Source: Sporomusaceae bacterium
Lineage (GTDB): Bacteria; Bacillota; Negativicutes; UBA1444
DNA: 53,760 nucleotides
Direction of reading: 5' to 3'
NCBI GenBank assembly: GCA_018434355.1
Contig: JAHDPL010000015.1
Coordinates: 1 to 53,760 of the forward strand
The notes below the pieces were generated by a model. The model was not told where the DNA came from and made no database searches. It saw only the letters and a program-made list of their open reading frames with translations. Made by a program: the position numbers and the translations under genes. Of this stretch, positions 45,103 through 53,661 are shown piece by piece (the first letter of the stretch is position 1; every line of letters begins with the position of its first letter).

Positions 45103-46423
45103 GGTTCCGCCACAAAATATCGAAGCAGAGCAATCAGTTCTGGGTGCAATACTGATTGAACAAAGCGCCATTGCAAAAATCTCCGATATTTTGCAACCGG
45201 AAGATTTTTACCGGGAAGCGCACAAACTGGTGTATCGTTCGGCGATGACCCTGTTTGAACGTGGTGAAGCCATCGATTTTATTACCGTGATTGATATGCT
45301 GCGCCGGGAAGAAAGTCTGGAACGGGCAGGTGGGATTTCCTACATCACCTCGCTGGCCAACGGCGTTCCCACAGCGGCAAACATCGTATTTCATGCGAAA
45401 ATTGTGCAGGAAAAGAGTTTGTTGCGCCGCTTGATTCACGCGGCCACCGATATCGCGACCATGGGTTACGCGGAAACGGAAGAAGTTGAACGAGTTCTCG
45501 ATCATGCCGAACAAAAAATCCTTGAAGTGGCTACGCGAAAAATCGGCCAGGATTTTGCGCCGATTAAAGAGATCATCTTTAGTACCCTGGACAAAATTGA
45601 CGAGATGCACAAAGCAAAAGGCGGCATCACCGGTCTTTCCACCGGCTTCACCAACCTGGACAAACTGACCGGCGGATTCCAACGGTCGGATCTGATTCTG
45701 ATAGCGGCTCGCCCCAGTATGGGCAAGACGGCTTTTGTCCTCAACGTCGCTCAGCACATGGCGACGCGGGACAAGAAATCGGTGGCGATCTTTAGTCTGG
45801 AAATGCCGCGCGAGCAGTTGGCGATGCGGATGATGTGCGCGGAAGGGCTGATAGACAGTCAACATTTTCGTACCGGTGCGATGAGCAATGATGAGTGGAA
45901 AAACTTGGTTGACGCGGCGGACCGTTTGTCTGCCTCGCCGATGTTCATCGATGACACAGCGGGCGTCAATGCTGTGGAGTTGCGCAACAAAGCGCGCCGG
46001 ATCAGCAAAGAGCATGGCTTGGACTGCATTATCATCGATTATCTTCAGTTGATGGATGGTGGAGCCCACAGCCGGATCGACAACCGCCAGCAGCAAATTT
46101 CCGACATTTCGCGCTCACTCAAGGCGCTGGCCCGTGAGCTGAAAGTGCCGGTGATTGCCCTGTCGCAGCTGAGTCGCGGCCCGGAAAGCCGAACGTCGCG
46201 CAAACCGATGCTGAGTGACTTGCGAGAATCTGGCTCGCTGGAGCAAGATGCCGACATGGTGGCATTTTTGTATCGCGAAGATTACTATAATCCGGAAACG
46301 GAAAAAAAGAACCTGACCGAACTGATTATCGCAAAGAATCGTAATGGCCCGACAGAAACGGTGGAGCTTTATTTTCACAAGAACTTTACCCGCTTTACTG
46401 ATTATTCTCCCCGCACGGACTGA
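45092..46423 (+). CDS. dnaB: Replicative DNA helicase DnaB
   Basis: A 443-residue hexameric helicase that unwinds DNA at the fork. The N-terminal domain begins RVPPQNIEAEQSVLGAIL. The RecA-like domain has Walker A AARPSMGKTAF, FSLEMPREQLAMRM, Walker B IIDYLQLM, and SQLSRGPE. The start is ATG at 45092 behind AAAGGAG. The helicase is probably loaded with the DciA protein encoded at 5020, since no dnaI or dnaC is in the window. Confidence 0.96.
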   Translation: MLDRVPPQNIEAEQSVLGAILIEQSAIAKISDILQPEDFYREAHKLVYRSAMTLFERGEAIDFITVIDMLRREESLERAGGISYITSLANGVPTAANIVFHAKIVQEKSLLRRLIHAATDIATMGYAETEEVERVLDHAEQKILEVATRKIGQDFAPIKEIIFSTLDKIDEMHKAKGGITGLSTGFTNLDKLTGGFQRSDLILIAARPSMGKTAFVLNVAQHMATRDKKSVAIFSLEMPREQLAMRMMCAEGLIDSQHFRTGAMSNDEWKNLVDAADRLSASPMFIDDTAGVNAVELRNKARRISKEHGLDCIIIDYLQLMDGGAHSRIDNRQQQISDISRSLKALARELKVPVIALSQLSRGPESRTSRKPMLSDLRESGSLEQDADMVAFLYREDYYNPETEKKNLTELIIAKNRNGPTETVELYFHKNFTRFTDYSPRTD

Positions 46424-46466
46424 CCGAACGTTTTGTTGACAGACTAATAAAACATTCGGATTTTGA

Positions 46467-46495
46467 TTGACAGGGGGCAAGGCAGATAGTAAGAT
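46467..46495 (+). promoter_or_regulatory. Promoter of the FAD protein-purB-purA genes
   Basis: TTGACA (46467-46472), a 17-base spacer and TAAGAT (46490-46495) lie in the gap after dnaB, about 80 bases before the next start codon. A further TTGACA at 46435-46440 has no good -10. Confidence 0.6.
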
Positions 46496-46575
46496 AAAGA
46501 GGGACAAAACAGAGCGTTTGTCTTTCTTTTTGCGGAAAATCGCTGAAATGTGAATTGTTTCGGGAGTGTGTGTGA

Positions 46576-47979
46576 ATGAAGCGATATGATGCGATCATTA
46601 TTGGAGCGGGGCCGGCCGGGATTTTTGCTGCATTGGAATTGGCAGAAACCGGCATGGATGTTTTGCTATTGGAAAAAGGCAGAGATATTGGTGCACGGGC
46701 TTGCCCTATCCATGCCAAGGGGGCCAAGAAGTGCGTGCACTGCAAACCATGTGGAATTGTCTGCGGCTGGGGCGGTGCCGGCGCCTATAGTGACGGAAAG
46801 CTGACCCTGACGACCGAGTTTGGCGGCATGCTGGACCTGTATATGGAAAAACCGCAGTTGATGTCACTGATTGATTACATTGACAGCATCTATCTCAAAT
46901 TCGGCGCTACCCAGACTGTATACGGCGATGACAACAAGGATGCGGTTCGCAAAATCCAAAAGGATGCGGCGTCCGCCGACTTGTCGTTGATACCGGCTAG
47001 GATTCGCCATTTGGGAACCGATAAGTGTTTTGAGATCCTTTCATTGATGCGCGACCATTTACGGGATAAATGCACGGTCCGGACCAGTGACGGTGTGGCG
47101 GAGATTCTGGTGGAAGAGGGTCGTTATGTTGGCGTTGAAACGACACGTGGCGAAAAAATATATAGCAAGTATCTAATTGCCGCGCCGGGCCGTGAAGGCG
47201 CCGAGTGGTTCACTACGCAGGCGGGACGGCTAGGATTGGACATGATCACCAATCCAGTCGATATCGGTGTGCGGGTCGAAGTTCCAGCAGTGGTGATGGA
47301 ACAAATTACCGACGTGGTGTATGAATCGAAGCTCGTTTATTACACGAAATCATTTGACGACCGCGTTCGCACATTCTGCATGAATCCATATGGTGTTGTG
47401 GTTGCCGAGAACAATGCCGGCCTGATTACAGTGAATGGACACAGCAACGCGGAAAAAACCTCGGAAAACACCAATTTTGCCATTCTGGTATCAAAGAGTT
47501 TTACAGAACCGTTCAAGGAACCGATTACCTATGGCAAGTCGATAGCCAAGCTGGCCAACCTGCTTAGCGGCGGAGTGATCGTCCAGCGTCTGGGCGACCT
47601 TAAGGCCGGCCGTCGGTCCACCGAAGAACGGATCGGACGCGGGCTGGTCACGCCGACGATGAAGGATGCAACGCCCGGAGACTTGAGTCTGGTACTGCCG
47701 TATCGGCATCTCACGGCGATTGTGGAGATGCTGGAAGCGTTGGACAAGGTAGCGCCGGGTGTCGGTTCGCGCCATACGTTGCTCTACGGTGTAGAAGTCA
47801 AATTCTATTCCTCCCGGTTGCAACTTTCCAATGTGTTGGAAACGCAGATCCCCAACTTTTTCGCCATCGGCGACGGGGCAGGGGTAACCCGGGGATTGGC
47901 GCAGGCTTCCGTTTCTGGGGTTATGGTGGCTCAAGAGATTAAGCGACGCGAAAAATGTTGTGAGGGGGAAGCCCAATGA
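46576..47979 (+). CDS. FAD-dependent dehydrogenase (COG2509 type)
   Basis: A 467-residue flavoprotein of unknown substrate. The N-terminal FAD fold is IIIGAGPAGIFAALELAETG. A cysteine group CPIHAKGAKKCVHCKPCGIVCG near residues 43-65 and GRRSTEERIGRGLVTPT in the middle are typical of the uncharacterised dehydrogenase family. The C-terminal IGDGAGVTRGLAQASVSGVMVA closes the FAD site. It overlaps purB (ATGA) but nothing here links it to purine synthesis biochemically. The start is ATG; the Shine-Dalgarno is weak. Confidence 0.85.
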   Translation: MKRYDAIIIGAGPAGIFAALELAETGMDVLLLEKGRDIGARACPIHAKGAKKCVHCKPCGIVCGWGGAGAYSDGKLTLTTEFGGMLDLYMEKPQLMSLIDYIDSIYLKFGATQTVYGDDNKDAVRKIQKDAASADLSLIPARIRHLGTDKCFEILSLMRDHLRDKCTVRTSDGVAEILVEEGRYVGVETTRGEKIYSKYLIAAPGREGAEWFTTQAGRLGLDMITNPVDIGVRVEVPAVVMEQITDVVYESKLVYYTKSFDDRVRTFCMNPYGVVVAENNAGLITVNGHSNAEKTSENTNFAILVSKSFTEPFKEPITYGKSIAKLANLLSGGVIVQRLGDLKAGRRSTEERIGRGLVTPTMKDATPGDLSLVLPYRHLTAIVEMLEALDKVAPGVGSRHTLLYGVEVKFYSSRLQLSNVLETQIPNFFAIGDGAGVTRGLAQASVSGVMVAQEIKRREKCCEGEAQ

Positions 47980-49268
47980 TCGAACGCTATACCTATCCCG
48001 AGATGGGAAAAATCTGGACGGATGAGAATGAATTCCAGACAATGCTTGATATTGAAATCCATGCCTGTGAAATCATGGCAGAACTTGGTGAAGTACCAGC
48101 AGCAGCAGTGCCTGTCATCAAAGAACGGGCCAAGTTTTCCGTGGCGCGAATCCGCGAGATTGAAAAAGAAACCAGGCACGATATCCTGGCTTTTCTGCAG
48201 GCCGTTGCCGAAAATGTCGGCGACGAGGCAAAGTATATTCACCTCGGTCTGACCTCCAGTGACGTCAAGGATACTGCGCTCGGCGCGATGATGAAACAGG
48301 CCTGCGCTATCCTGATTAAGGATTTGGAACAGTTTCATGCTGTGCTCAAGCGGCGGGCCGCCGAACACAAGCATACAGTGATGATTGGACGCACACATGG
48401 CATTCATGCCGAGCCGATTACGTTGGGATTAAAATTCGCCTTGTGGATGGACGAGACGGAAAGAAATCTGGAGCGACTGAAACGGGCCCAGGCAGCGGTC
48501 GCGGTAGGCAAGCTGTCCGGCGCTGTCGGGACTTATTCCAACATCGACCCTCGGGTCGAAACCTATGTATGCGAAAAGATGGGCCTGACCCCGGCAAGAC
48601 TGGCAACACAGGTCATTCAGCGCGACCGCCACGCCGAGTTCATGACGACATTGGCGATTATCGCCAGTTCGCTCGACAAGTTCGCCACCGAAGTCCGCAA
48701 CCTCCAACGCACCGATATCCGTGAAGTCGAAGAATTCTTCCATCCCGGCCAAAAAGGCTCTTCGGCCATGCCGCATAAGCGCAATCCGATCACCTGCGAA
48801 CGAGTGGCGGGCCTGGCGCGGGTCGTACGCGGCAACGCCTTAGCTGCAATGGAGAACGTGGCGCTGTGGCATGAACGCGATATCACTCACTCCTCGGTCG
48901 AGCGAGTAATCTTGCCGGACAGTACGATTTTGCTTGACTATATGCTGCGGATTTTTACCAACATCGTCGACAAATTGTTGGTATACCCTGACGCAATGCA
49001 AGCCAACCTGGAAAAAACAGGCGGACTGATTTTCAGTCAACGCGTAATGCTGGCGCTGGTCGACAAAGGGGTGGTGCGCGAGGATGCCTACCGCTGGGTG
49101 CAACGCAATGCGATGGCGCGATGGTTGGCTGGTGAAGACTTCAAGACCAATGTCACCAAAGATGCCGATGTTGCAAAATATCTCACCGCCGCCGAAATTG
49201 ACGAGTGTTTTGACACGGCCTACCCGTTGCGCAATATAGATACCATTATGGCCCGATTCGGATTGTAA
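47976..49268 (+). CDS. purB: Adenylosuccinate lyase
   Basis: A 430-residue enzyme that releases fumarate from SAICAR and from adenylosuccinate in purine synthesis. The superfamily signature GSSAMPHKRNP is intact, as are TSSDVKDTA and IGRTHGIHAEPITLG. It belongs to the same fold superfamily as the degenerate protein at 18699, which lacks this signature. It overlaps the previous gene and is followed 18 bases later by purA, giving the two-step IMP-to-AMP route. Confidence 0.97.
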   Translation: MIERYTYPEMGKIWTDENEFQTMLDIEIHACEIMAELGEVPAAAVPVIKERAKFSVARIREIEKETRHDILAFLQAVAENVGDEAKYIHLGLTSSDVKDTALGAMMKQACAILIKDLEQFHAVLKRRAAEHKHTVMIGRTHGIHAEPITLGLKFALWMDETERNLERLKRAQAAVAVGKLSGAVGTYSNIDPRVETYVCEKMGLTPARLATQVIQRDRHAEFMTTLAIIASSLDKFATEVRNLQRTDIREVEEFFHPGQKGSSAMPHKRNPITCERVAGLARVVRGNALAAMENVALWHERDITHSSVERVILPDSTILLDYMLRIFTNIVDKLLVYPDAMQANLEKTGGLIFSQRVMLALVDKGVVREDAYRWVQRNAMARWLAGEDFKTNVTKDADVAKYLTAAEIDECFDTAYPLRNIDTIMARFGL

Positions 49269-49286
49269 AGAAAGCAGGTGAACAAT

Positions 49287-50570
49287 ATGTCATCAGTTGT
49301 AGTTATGGGAACCCAGTGGGGCGATGAAGGAAAAGGGAAAATAGTAGATCACTTGGCTGAACAGGCCCAGGTCGTGGTCCGTTACCAAGGCGGCAATAAC
49401 GCCGGTCATACCGTGGTGGTCAAAGGAATTGAATCCAAACTGAATCTGTTACCTTCGGGAATTCTGTATCCGGGGAAAACCTGTATTATTGGCAACGGCG
49501 TCGTTATCGACCCGGGGCATCTGCTGAAAGAAATCAAAGCAATGCTGGCTAAAGGAGTCGATATGTCCGGCCTCAAGATATCCAACCGGGCGCAGGTGAT
49601 TCTGCCTTATCACCGGTTGCTTGACGAAGCCGACGAAGATGCCCGCGGCGAAAGCAAGATCGGAACGACGAAACGCGGCATTGGTCCTTGCTATGTCGAT
49701 AAGAACGCACGTGTCGGCATCAGGATTGTGGATTTGATGGATCGGGAGGAGTTCGCCGGGAGGCTCAAAGTCAATTTAGCAGCGAAAAACGAGTTGCTTA
49801 CGAAAATTTACGGCAAACAGCCAATGGATTACGATGCAGTGCTGGCGGAGTATCTCGGTTACGCCGATGAACTGCGCCCCTATGTTGCAGACACTATTTT
49901 TACGTTGCATGACGCAATTAACAATGGCGACCGGATTCTTTACGAAGGCGCGCAAGCCACCATGCTTGACCTGGATTTTGGCACCTACCCCTATGTGACA
50001 TCGTCGCACCCGATCGCCGGCGGCGTTTGCGTCGGGGCAGGAGTCGGACCCAAGGCCATCGACAAGGTGATTGGCGTCGTTAAGGCATATACGACTCGAG
50101 TCGGCGAAGGCCCCTTCGTGACTGAACTACACGAGGAAACGGGAGAAATGATTCGCCAGCGCGGCCATGAATTTGGCACGACAACCGGCAGGCCGCGGCG
50201 TACCGGTTGGCTGGACACCGTTGTTGTAAAATATGCCTGTATGCTGAGTCAAATCGACTGCCTGGCGATAACCCGGCTCGATATCCTGGATACCTTGCCC
50301 AGCCTGAAAATCTGCACAGGCTATATTTATCAAGGAAAGCCATTGCATGAATACCCGGCAAGCCTCAAGGTTCTGGCTCAAGTCGAGCCCGTGTACGAAG
50401 AGCTACCCGGCTGGCAAACCGACACGACTGCCATTCGGCGCTATGAAGAGTTGCCGCTTAATGCCCGTCGCTATGTAGAGCGCTTGAGCGAGTGCGCCGG
50501 CGCCCGATTGGGGATCGTATCGGTAGGTCCGGATCGTGAACAAACGATTGTATTGGAGCCGATGTTCTAA
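49287..50570 (+). CDS. purA: Adenylosuccinate synthetase
   Basis: A 427-residue enzyme that joins IMP and aspartate using GTP, the step before PurB in AMP synthesis. The P-loop GTQWGDEGKGKIVD is at residues 9-22, the catalytic GGNNAGHT follows, and TRVGEGPFVTEL is present. The start is ATG at 49287, five bases after AGGTGA; the GTG at 49278 lies within that site. Length is typical. Confidence 0.97.
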   Translation: MSSVVVMGTQWGDEGKGKIVDHLAEQAQVVVRYQGGNNAGHTVVVKGIESKLNLLPSGILYPGKTCIIGNGVVIDPGHLLKEIKAMLAKGVDMSGLKISNRAQVILPYHRLLDEADEDARGESKIGTTKRGIGPCYVDKNARVGIRIVDLMDREEFAGRLKVNLAAKNELLTKIYGKQPMDYDAVLAEYLGYADELRPYVADTIFTLHDAINNGDRILYEGAQATMLDLDFGTYPYVTSSHPIAGGVCVGAGVGPKAIDKVIGVVKAYTTRVGEGPFVTELHEETGEMIRQRGHEFGTTTGRPRRTGWLDTVVVKYACMLSQIDCLAITRLDILDTLPSLKICTGYIYQGKPLHEYPASLKVLAQVEPVYEELPGWQTDTTAIRRYEELPLNARRYVERLSECAGARLGIVSVGPDREQTIVLEPMF

Positions 50571-50586
50571 GCTCGCGTTGTTGACC

Positions 50587-50615
50587 TTGACATTCTCTTT
50601 AACAGGGTTTATAAT
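50587..50615 (+). promoter_or_regulatory. Promoter of tRNA-Lys
   Basis: TTGACA (50587-50592), a 17-base spacer and TATAAT (50610-50615): exact consensus, about 18 bases before the mature 5' end of the tRNA. Confidence 0.9.
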
Positions 50616-50632
50616 TCAAAACTGTGACCTAT

Positions 50633-50708
50633 GACCCACTAGCTCAGTCGGTAGAGCACCTGACTTTTAATCAGGGAGTCGATGGTTCGAGTCCATCGTG
50701 GGTCACCA
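50633..50708 (+). tRNA. tRNA-Lys (anticodon TTT)
   Basis: A complete 76-base tRNA with encoded CCA. Acceptor stem GACCCAC/GTGGGTC, D arm AGCTCAGTCGGTAGAGC, anticodon stem CTGAC with TTT in the loop CTTTTAA, and T arm GGTTCGAGTCC are all present. It is followed by a strong terminator and then by the integrated element. tRNA 3' ends are common attachment sites. Confidence 0.98.
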
Positions 50709-50717
50709 AGAGTATCA

Positions 50718-50749
50718 AGACTTCCGCTGTTTTGCGGAAGTCTTTTTTT
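50718..50749 (+). terminator. Intrinsic terminator after tRNA-Lys
   Basis: AGACTTCCGC (50718-50727) pairs perfectly with GCGGAAGTCT (50734-50743) around a six-base loop, then T residues. It ends the tRNA transcript. Confidence 0.95.
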
Positions 50750-50841
50750 GTCATGCACTGCTTATTTACTGCTTATAACGAGTTATGACGAAAAAAACTC
50801 ATTGATTCATCTGGAATTTATTGCGAGTTAATGAAATTTTC

Positions 50842-50870
50842 TTGACAAGAAGAACAAAAAAATATATACT
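50842..50870 (+). promoter_or_regulatory. Promoter of the element's first gene
   Basis: TTGACA (50842-50847), a 17-base spacer rich in A, and TATACT (50865-50870). The following gene starts about 43 bases later behind ACGGAGGAAGT. The gap 50750-50841 holds a duplicated CTGCTTAT (near 50758 and 50770) and nothing else that I recognise. Confidence 0.8.
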
Positions 50871-50912
50871 ACAAACATAATCAGAAGTCGGACTTACCAA
50901 AACGGAGGAAGT

Positions 50913-51323
50913 ATGGATTTACAAGAGCTAATTGCAACGCTGGATTGCATGGGAGTCAAAGTATCAGATACCACAGTCCGCAAATATATCGCGCAGGAGC
51001 TAATTCAACCCTCCGTAAGAAGATCGCGGGGAAGAAATCAAGGACAACTAGCCGAATTCCCGGATAATGTTTTGGAAGAAGCATATGCCGCATTCAAAAT
51101 GCTCAATGGTGCTGAAGTAAGATTCGGACTAGAAATAGTGCAACAAGCGAGAAAGAGAGTGCGGGAGATCGAAGCTAATAATAAATCCTTTATAACAAAA
51201 GGATGGGATGTTCCAGACTATGCAATGCATCGGTGGCGTGAACTTCGCAAAGAAGCAAAAGAAAAACTAATGGATTTGAGTGCAGCAGAGATCGAACAAG
51301 CTTATTTGGACAATTGCGAATAG
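50913..51323 (+). CDS. MerR-like DNA-binding regulator
   Basis: A 136-residue protein with an N-terminal winged-helix pattern of the MerR kind (LDCMGVKVSDTTVRKYIAQELIQPSVRRSRGRNQGQLAEF, of which TVRKYIAQELIQP is the core). The C-terminal half is helical and charged (QQARKRVREIEANN, WRELRKEAKEKLMDL), suited to dimer formation. It follows a strong promoter and is the first gene after the tRNA. I take it as a regulator of the integrated element. No ligand site is visible. Confidence 0.6.
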   Translation: MDLQELIATLDCMGVKVSDTTVRKYIAQELIQPSVRRSRGRNQGQLAEFPDNVLEEAYAAFKMLNGAEVRFGLEIVQQARKRVREIEANNKSFITKGWDVPDYAMHRWRELRKEAKEKLMDLSAAEIEQAYLDNCE

Positions 51324-51342
51324 AGATTAAGAGGGAAGTTTC

Positions 51343-51371
51343 TTTTTAGCCTGCTATATGTAGGCTAAAAA
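51343..51371. repeat. Inverted repeat before the excisionase-like gene
   Basis: TTTTTAGCCT (51343-51352) is repeated inversely as AGGCTAAAAA (51362-51371). The T-run is on the 5' side and A-run on the 3' side, so it does not act as a normal terminator on either strand. It may be an operator or a hairpin affecting the next gene. Confidence 0.6.
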
Positions 51372-51427
51372 AATACTTATAAAGGTAAGTTTGAGTTATG
51401 TTTACTCATGTAAAAGGGGGTGAAACC

Positions 51428-51619
51428 ATGAATGAATCTATGACATATTCCGTATCCGAAGCAGCGCATATTTTGGGAATCGGGAAAGGACTTCTGTATC
51501 GTCTCGTAAACGAAAGGGAAATTCCTGCACTGAAACTAGGAAACAAGCGCGTTGTAATTCCTAAGACTGCCATCAGTCAAATGATCCAAAGTGCTTTCGT
51601 GCAACAGGAAAGAAATTGA
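51428..51619 (+). CDS. Excisionase-like helix-turn-helix protein
   Basis: A 63-residue protein with the HTH_17/excisionase pattern MTYSVSEAAHILGIGKGLLYRLVNEREIPALKLGNKRVVIPKTAI. Such proteins bend DNA at attachment sites to favour excision, or act as small regulators. The start is ATG at 51428, after AAAGGGGGTG. The integrase gene follows 255 bases downstream, behind a terminator. Confidence 0.8.
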   Translation: MNESMTYSVSEAAHILGIGKGLLYRLVNEREIPALKLGNKRVVIPKTAISQMIQSAFVQQERN

Positions 51620-51629
51620 TGCGCCAAAA

Positions 51630-51668
51630 GCTGTACTTCTGGAATTTCAGAAGTACAGCAGGTTTTTT
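51630..51668 (+). terminator. Intrinsic terminator after the excisionase-like gene
   Basis: GCTGTACTTCTG (51630-51641) pairs perfectly with CAGAAGTACAGC (51648-51659), and six T residues follow after AGG. The integrase therefore likely has its own promoter in 51669-51873, where I do not see a convincing one. Confidence 0.9.
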
Positions 51669-51873
51669 GCATTAGTTCTCCCCATTTTATCTCCGACATG
51701 CAGAAGAAAAATAGGGAAGCCATACCTTTTTTTGCTTGAAGTTATTGTGGTAATTATATGCCGGACTTAAACGGATCGAAGCAAATGACCGCTAACTGGG
51801 ATGCATTTTTTAGCGGCGCACAAAATGTCACAGGGTAGGTCGCAACAATTAAGAAATAAAGGAGAAATATAAA

Positions 51874-53061
51874 ATGAATAACACGCGCAATCCCAAAGGG
51901 GCAGGAACAATATATCAAAGAAAAGATGGGAGTTTTTGTGGACAATGCACTGTTTCGTCTCCATCTGAACCTTGCGGAAAGGCAAAGAGAATAACTTCCT
52001 ACGGAAAAACGAAGAAAGAAGCGTTTGAAAAGCTAATGCAAAAGAAGAAGCAGTGGGAACAAGAACAGAATAATTTTAATGGAGAAATGTTGCTGTCAAT
52101 ATGGATGCAAGATTGGATGAATAAGTGGATGAAGAACAGTGTGAGGAATAAAACTTGGGAATCTTACGACAGTTTAATTCGATGTCACATTGAACCCGGA
52201 TTGGGATACTACACGTTGAACCATCTCACTCCAACGCTGATTCAGAATTTCTACATGTCCAAAACAGAGATCAAAGAAGGAAAACGGTTGTCTCCAAGAA
52301 GTATCCGCTATATTCATTCCGTATTATCAAAATCGCTTAAACAAGCAGTTCTGTGCAAATATATCAGCGACAACCCTGCCAAAGGAACTACTCCACCGAA
52401 ACATGAGTATAAAGAGCGGATATTGCCGAATGATGAGCAGATTGCATTACTCTTACAAATAATTCAACAGGAACGATTTTACCCACTGTTTTTATTGGCG
52501 TATGCTTCGGGACTCAGAAGGGGAGAAATTGTTGGATTGAAATGGGGTGATATCAATTATGAAAGTCGGACTATATCCATTTCACGATCACTAGTTACTA
52601 CTAGTACGGGCGTGGAATTATCTGAACCCAAAACTAAACAGTCCAAAAGAACGATTATGATTTCTCAGAGTGTGATGGAAGAACTTAAACGATGGAAATG
52701 GTCGCAGAAGAGAGAAGAGTGGGAAAACAAAGAGTACTATGTCCATAATGACTTTGTTTTTTGTTGGGAAGATGGAAGAGTTGTGAATCCTTCATATATT
52801 AGTCATCGCTTCACGCGGATATTAAAAAAGGCCAAGCTTCCCCATCTTCGTTTTCATGATCTTAGACATATCCATGCAACAGAATTACTTGTTGATGGAA
52901 TAAATCCAAAAGTTGTTCAAAATCGCCTTGGACATGCGTCAATCAACATGACCTACGATGTATATACCCAGTGCGTTCCGCAACTCCAGCAAGCCGTTGT
53001 AGACGCGATTGAATGCAGATTAAATAGTGCCATCCAACCCAGAAACAACAAAACTGGATAA
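51874..53061 (+). CDS. Site-specific tyrosine recombinase (integrase)
   Basis: A 395-residue phage/ICE-type integrase. The N-terminal arm-binding domain has AGTIYQRKDGSF, a core-binding SAM-like domain spans about 70-165, and the catalytic domain carries Arg215 (ASGLRRGE), His328 and Arg331 (HDLRH), His354 (RLGHAS) and the nucleophile Tyr364 (MTYDVYT). All catalytic residues are present, so it should be active. The start is ATG behind AAAGGAG. It lies about 1.2 kb downstream of tRNA-Lys, the probable attachment site. Base composition is clearly more A+T-rich than the chromosome genes to the left. Confidence 0.95.
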   Translation: MNNTRNPKGAGTIYQRKDGSFCGQCTVSSPSEPCGKAKRITSYGKTKKEAFEKLMQKKKQWEQEQNNFNGEMLLSIWMQDWMNKWMKNSVRNKTWESYDSLIRCHIEPGLGYYTLNHLTPTLIQNFYMSKTEIKEGKRLSPRSIRYIHSVLSKSLKQAVLCKYISDNPAKGTTPPKHEYKERILPNDEQIALLLQIIQQERFYPLFLLAYASGLRRGEIVGLKWGDINYESRTISISRSLVTTSTGVELSEPKTKQSKRTIMISQSVMEELKRWKWSQKREEWENKEYYVHNDFVFCWEDGRVVNPSYISHRFTRILKKAKLPHLRFHDLRHIHATELLVDGINPKVVQNRLGHASINMTYDVYTQCVPQLQQAVVDAIECRLNSAIQPRNNKTG

Positions 53062-53283
53062 TAGAAATGATTCGGATATGCAGGGAGAGCACGCGGAAAA
53101 GTCCTTAACTTGATTAATAGTATAACTTAATGCACTGAGACAGAAGTGAATATGCATTGCAGCCTAATGAAAGCAAAAAAATAAGACCCGGAATAATAGA
53201 AATGAAAAGCGGGAGAAGCTGATTCAATGAATAGCCAATACATAGTAAATGAAGAAATAAAATTAGAAGGATAGCCGTAGAAT
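53062..53283. other. Non-coding gap after the integrase
   Basis: About 220 A+T-rich bases. No terminator, promoter or ribosome-linked frame is convincing, and no copy of the tRNA-Lys 3' end is visible here, so the right attachment site must lie beyond the window. Confidence 0.5.
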
Positions 53284-53661
53284 ATGAAGTTTAATAAAGC
53301 GCTCATTACAAGCGATAAAGTTATCATTTCAGGGAATATGATTGAATTTTTTCAGTTTGAAAAGCCTATAGCAATAGGACTTAAATCAAAGCCTAGATGT
53401 AGAAACCCATCAAGTGTGAGCTCTAACGAATGTAAAGAGCAAATTTATAAACGCAATGCCCGAAATAGTTGCTATAAGTTGCAGAGATTAATTGCTACGA
53501 ACTTTCTCTCGAAATACTCAAGTTTCTTCACGTTGACATTCAGGAATACGAATGAATTCGATATAACCAGCATTGTTCAATGTAATGCGAAATTAACTTA
53601 TTTTATCCAACGAAAGTTAAGGGCCTGTAAGATATTTTGTGTAAAGTGGAAAAATTGGTAA
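53284..53661 (+). pseudogene. Rolling-circle-type Rep protein, cut by an insertion sequence
   Basis: A 125-codon frame whose first 112 residues look like the start of a rolling-circle replication protein: NARNSCYKLQRLIATNFLSKYSSFFTLTF, where FFTLTF is motif-I-like, then a helix AKLTYFIQR. The rest is missing. At base 53621 the sequence changes to an IS256-like end, and the last 13 codons (RACKIFCVKWKNW) are read from the insertion. The HUH and tyrosine motifs of the Rep would follow after the insertion. Family assignment is moderate; interruption is well supported. Confidence 0.65.

Noticed and set aside
45134-46096. 320-codon ORF antisense to dnaB
   Set aside because: Long only because of the codon bias of dnaB; no recognisable motif.
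51343-51371. Terminator before the excisionase-like gene
   Set aside because: The T-run lies on the 5' side of the stem, so no strand has the U-rich tail that an intrinsic terminator requires.
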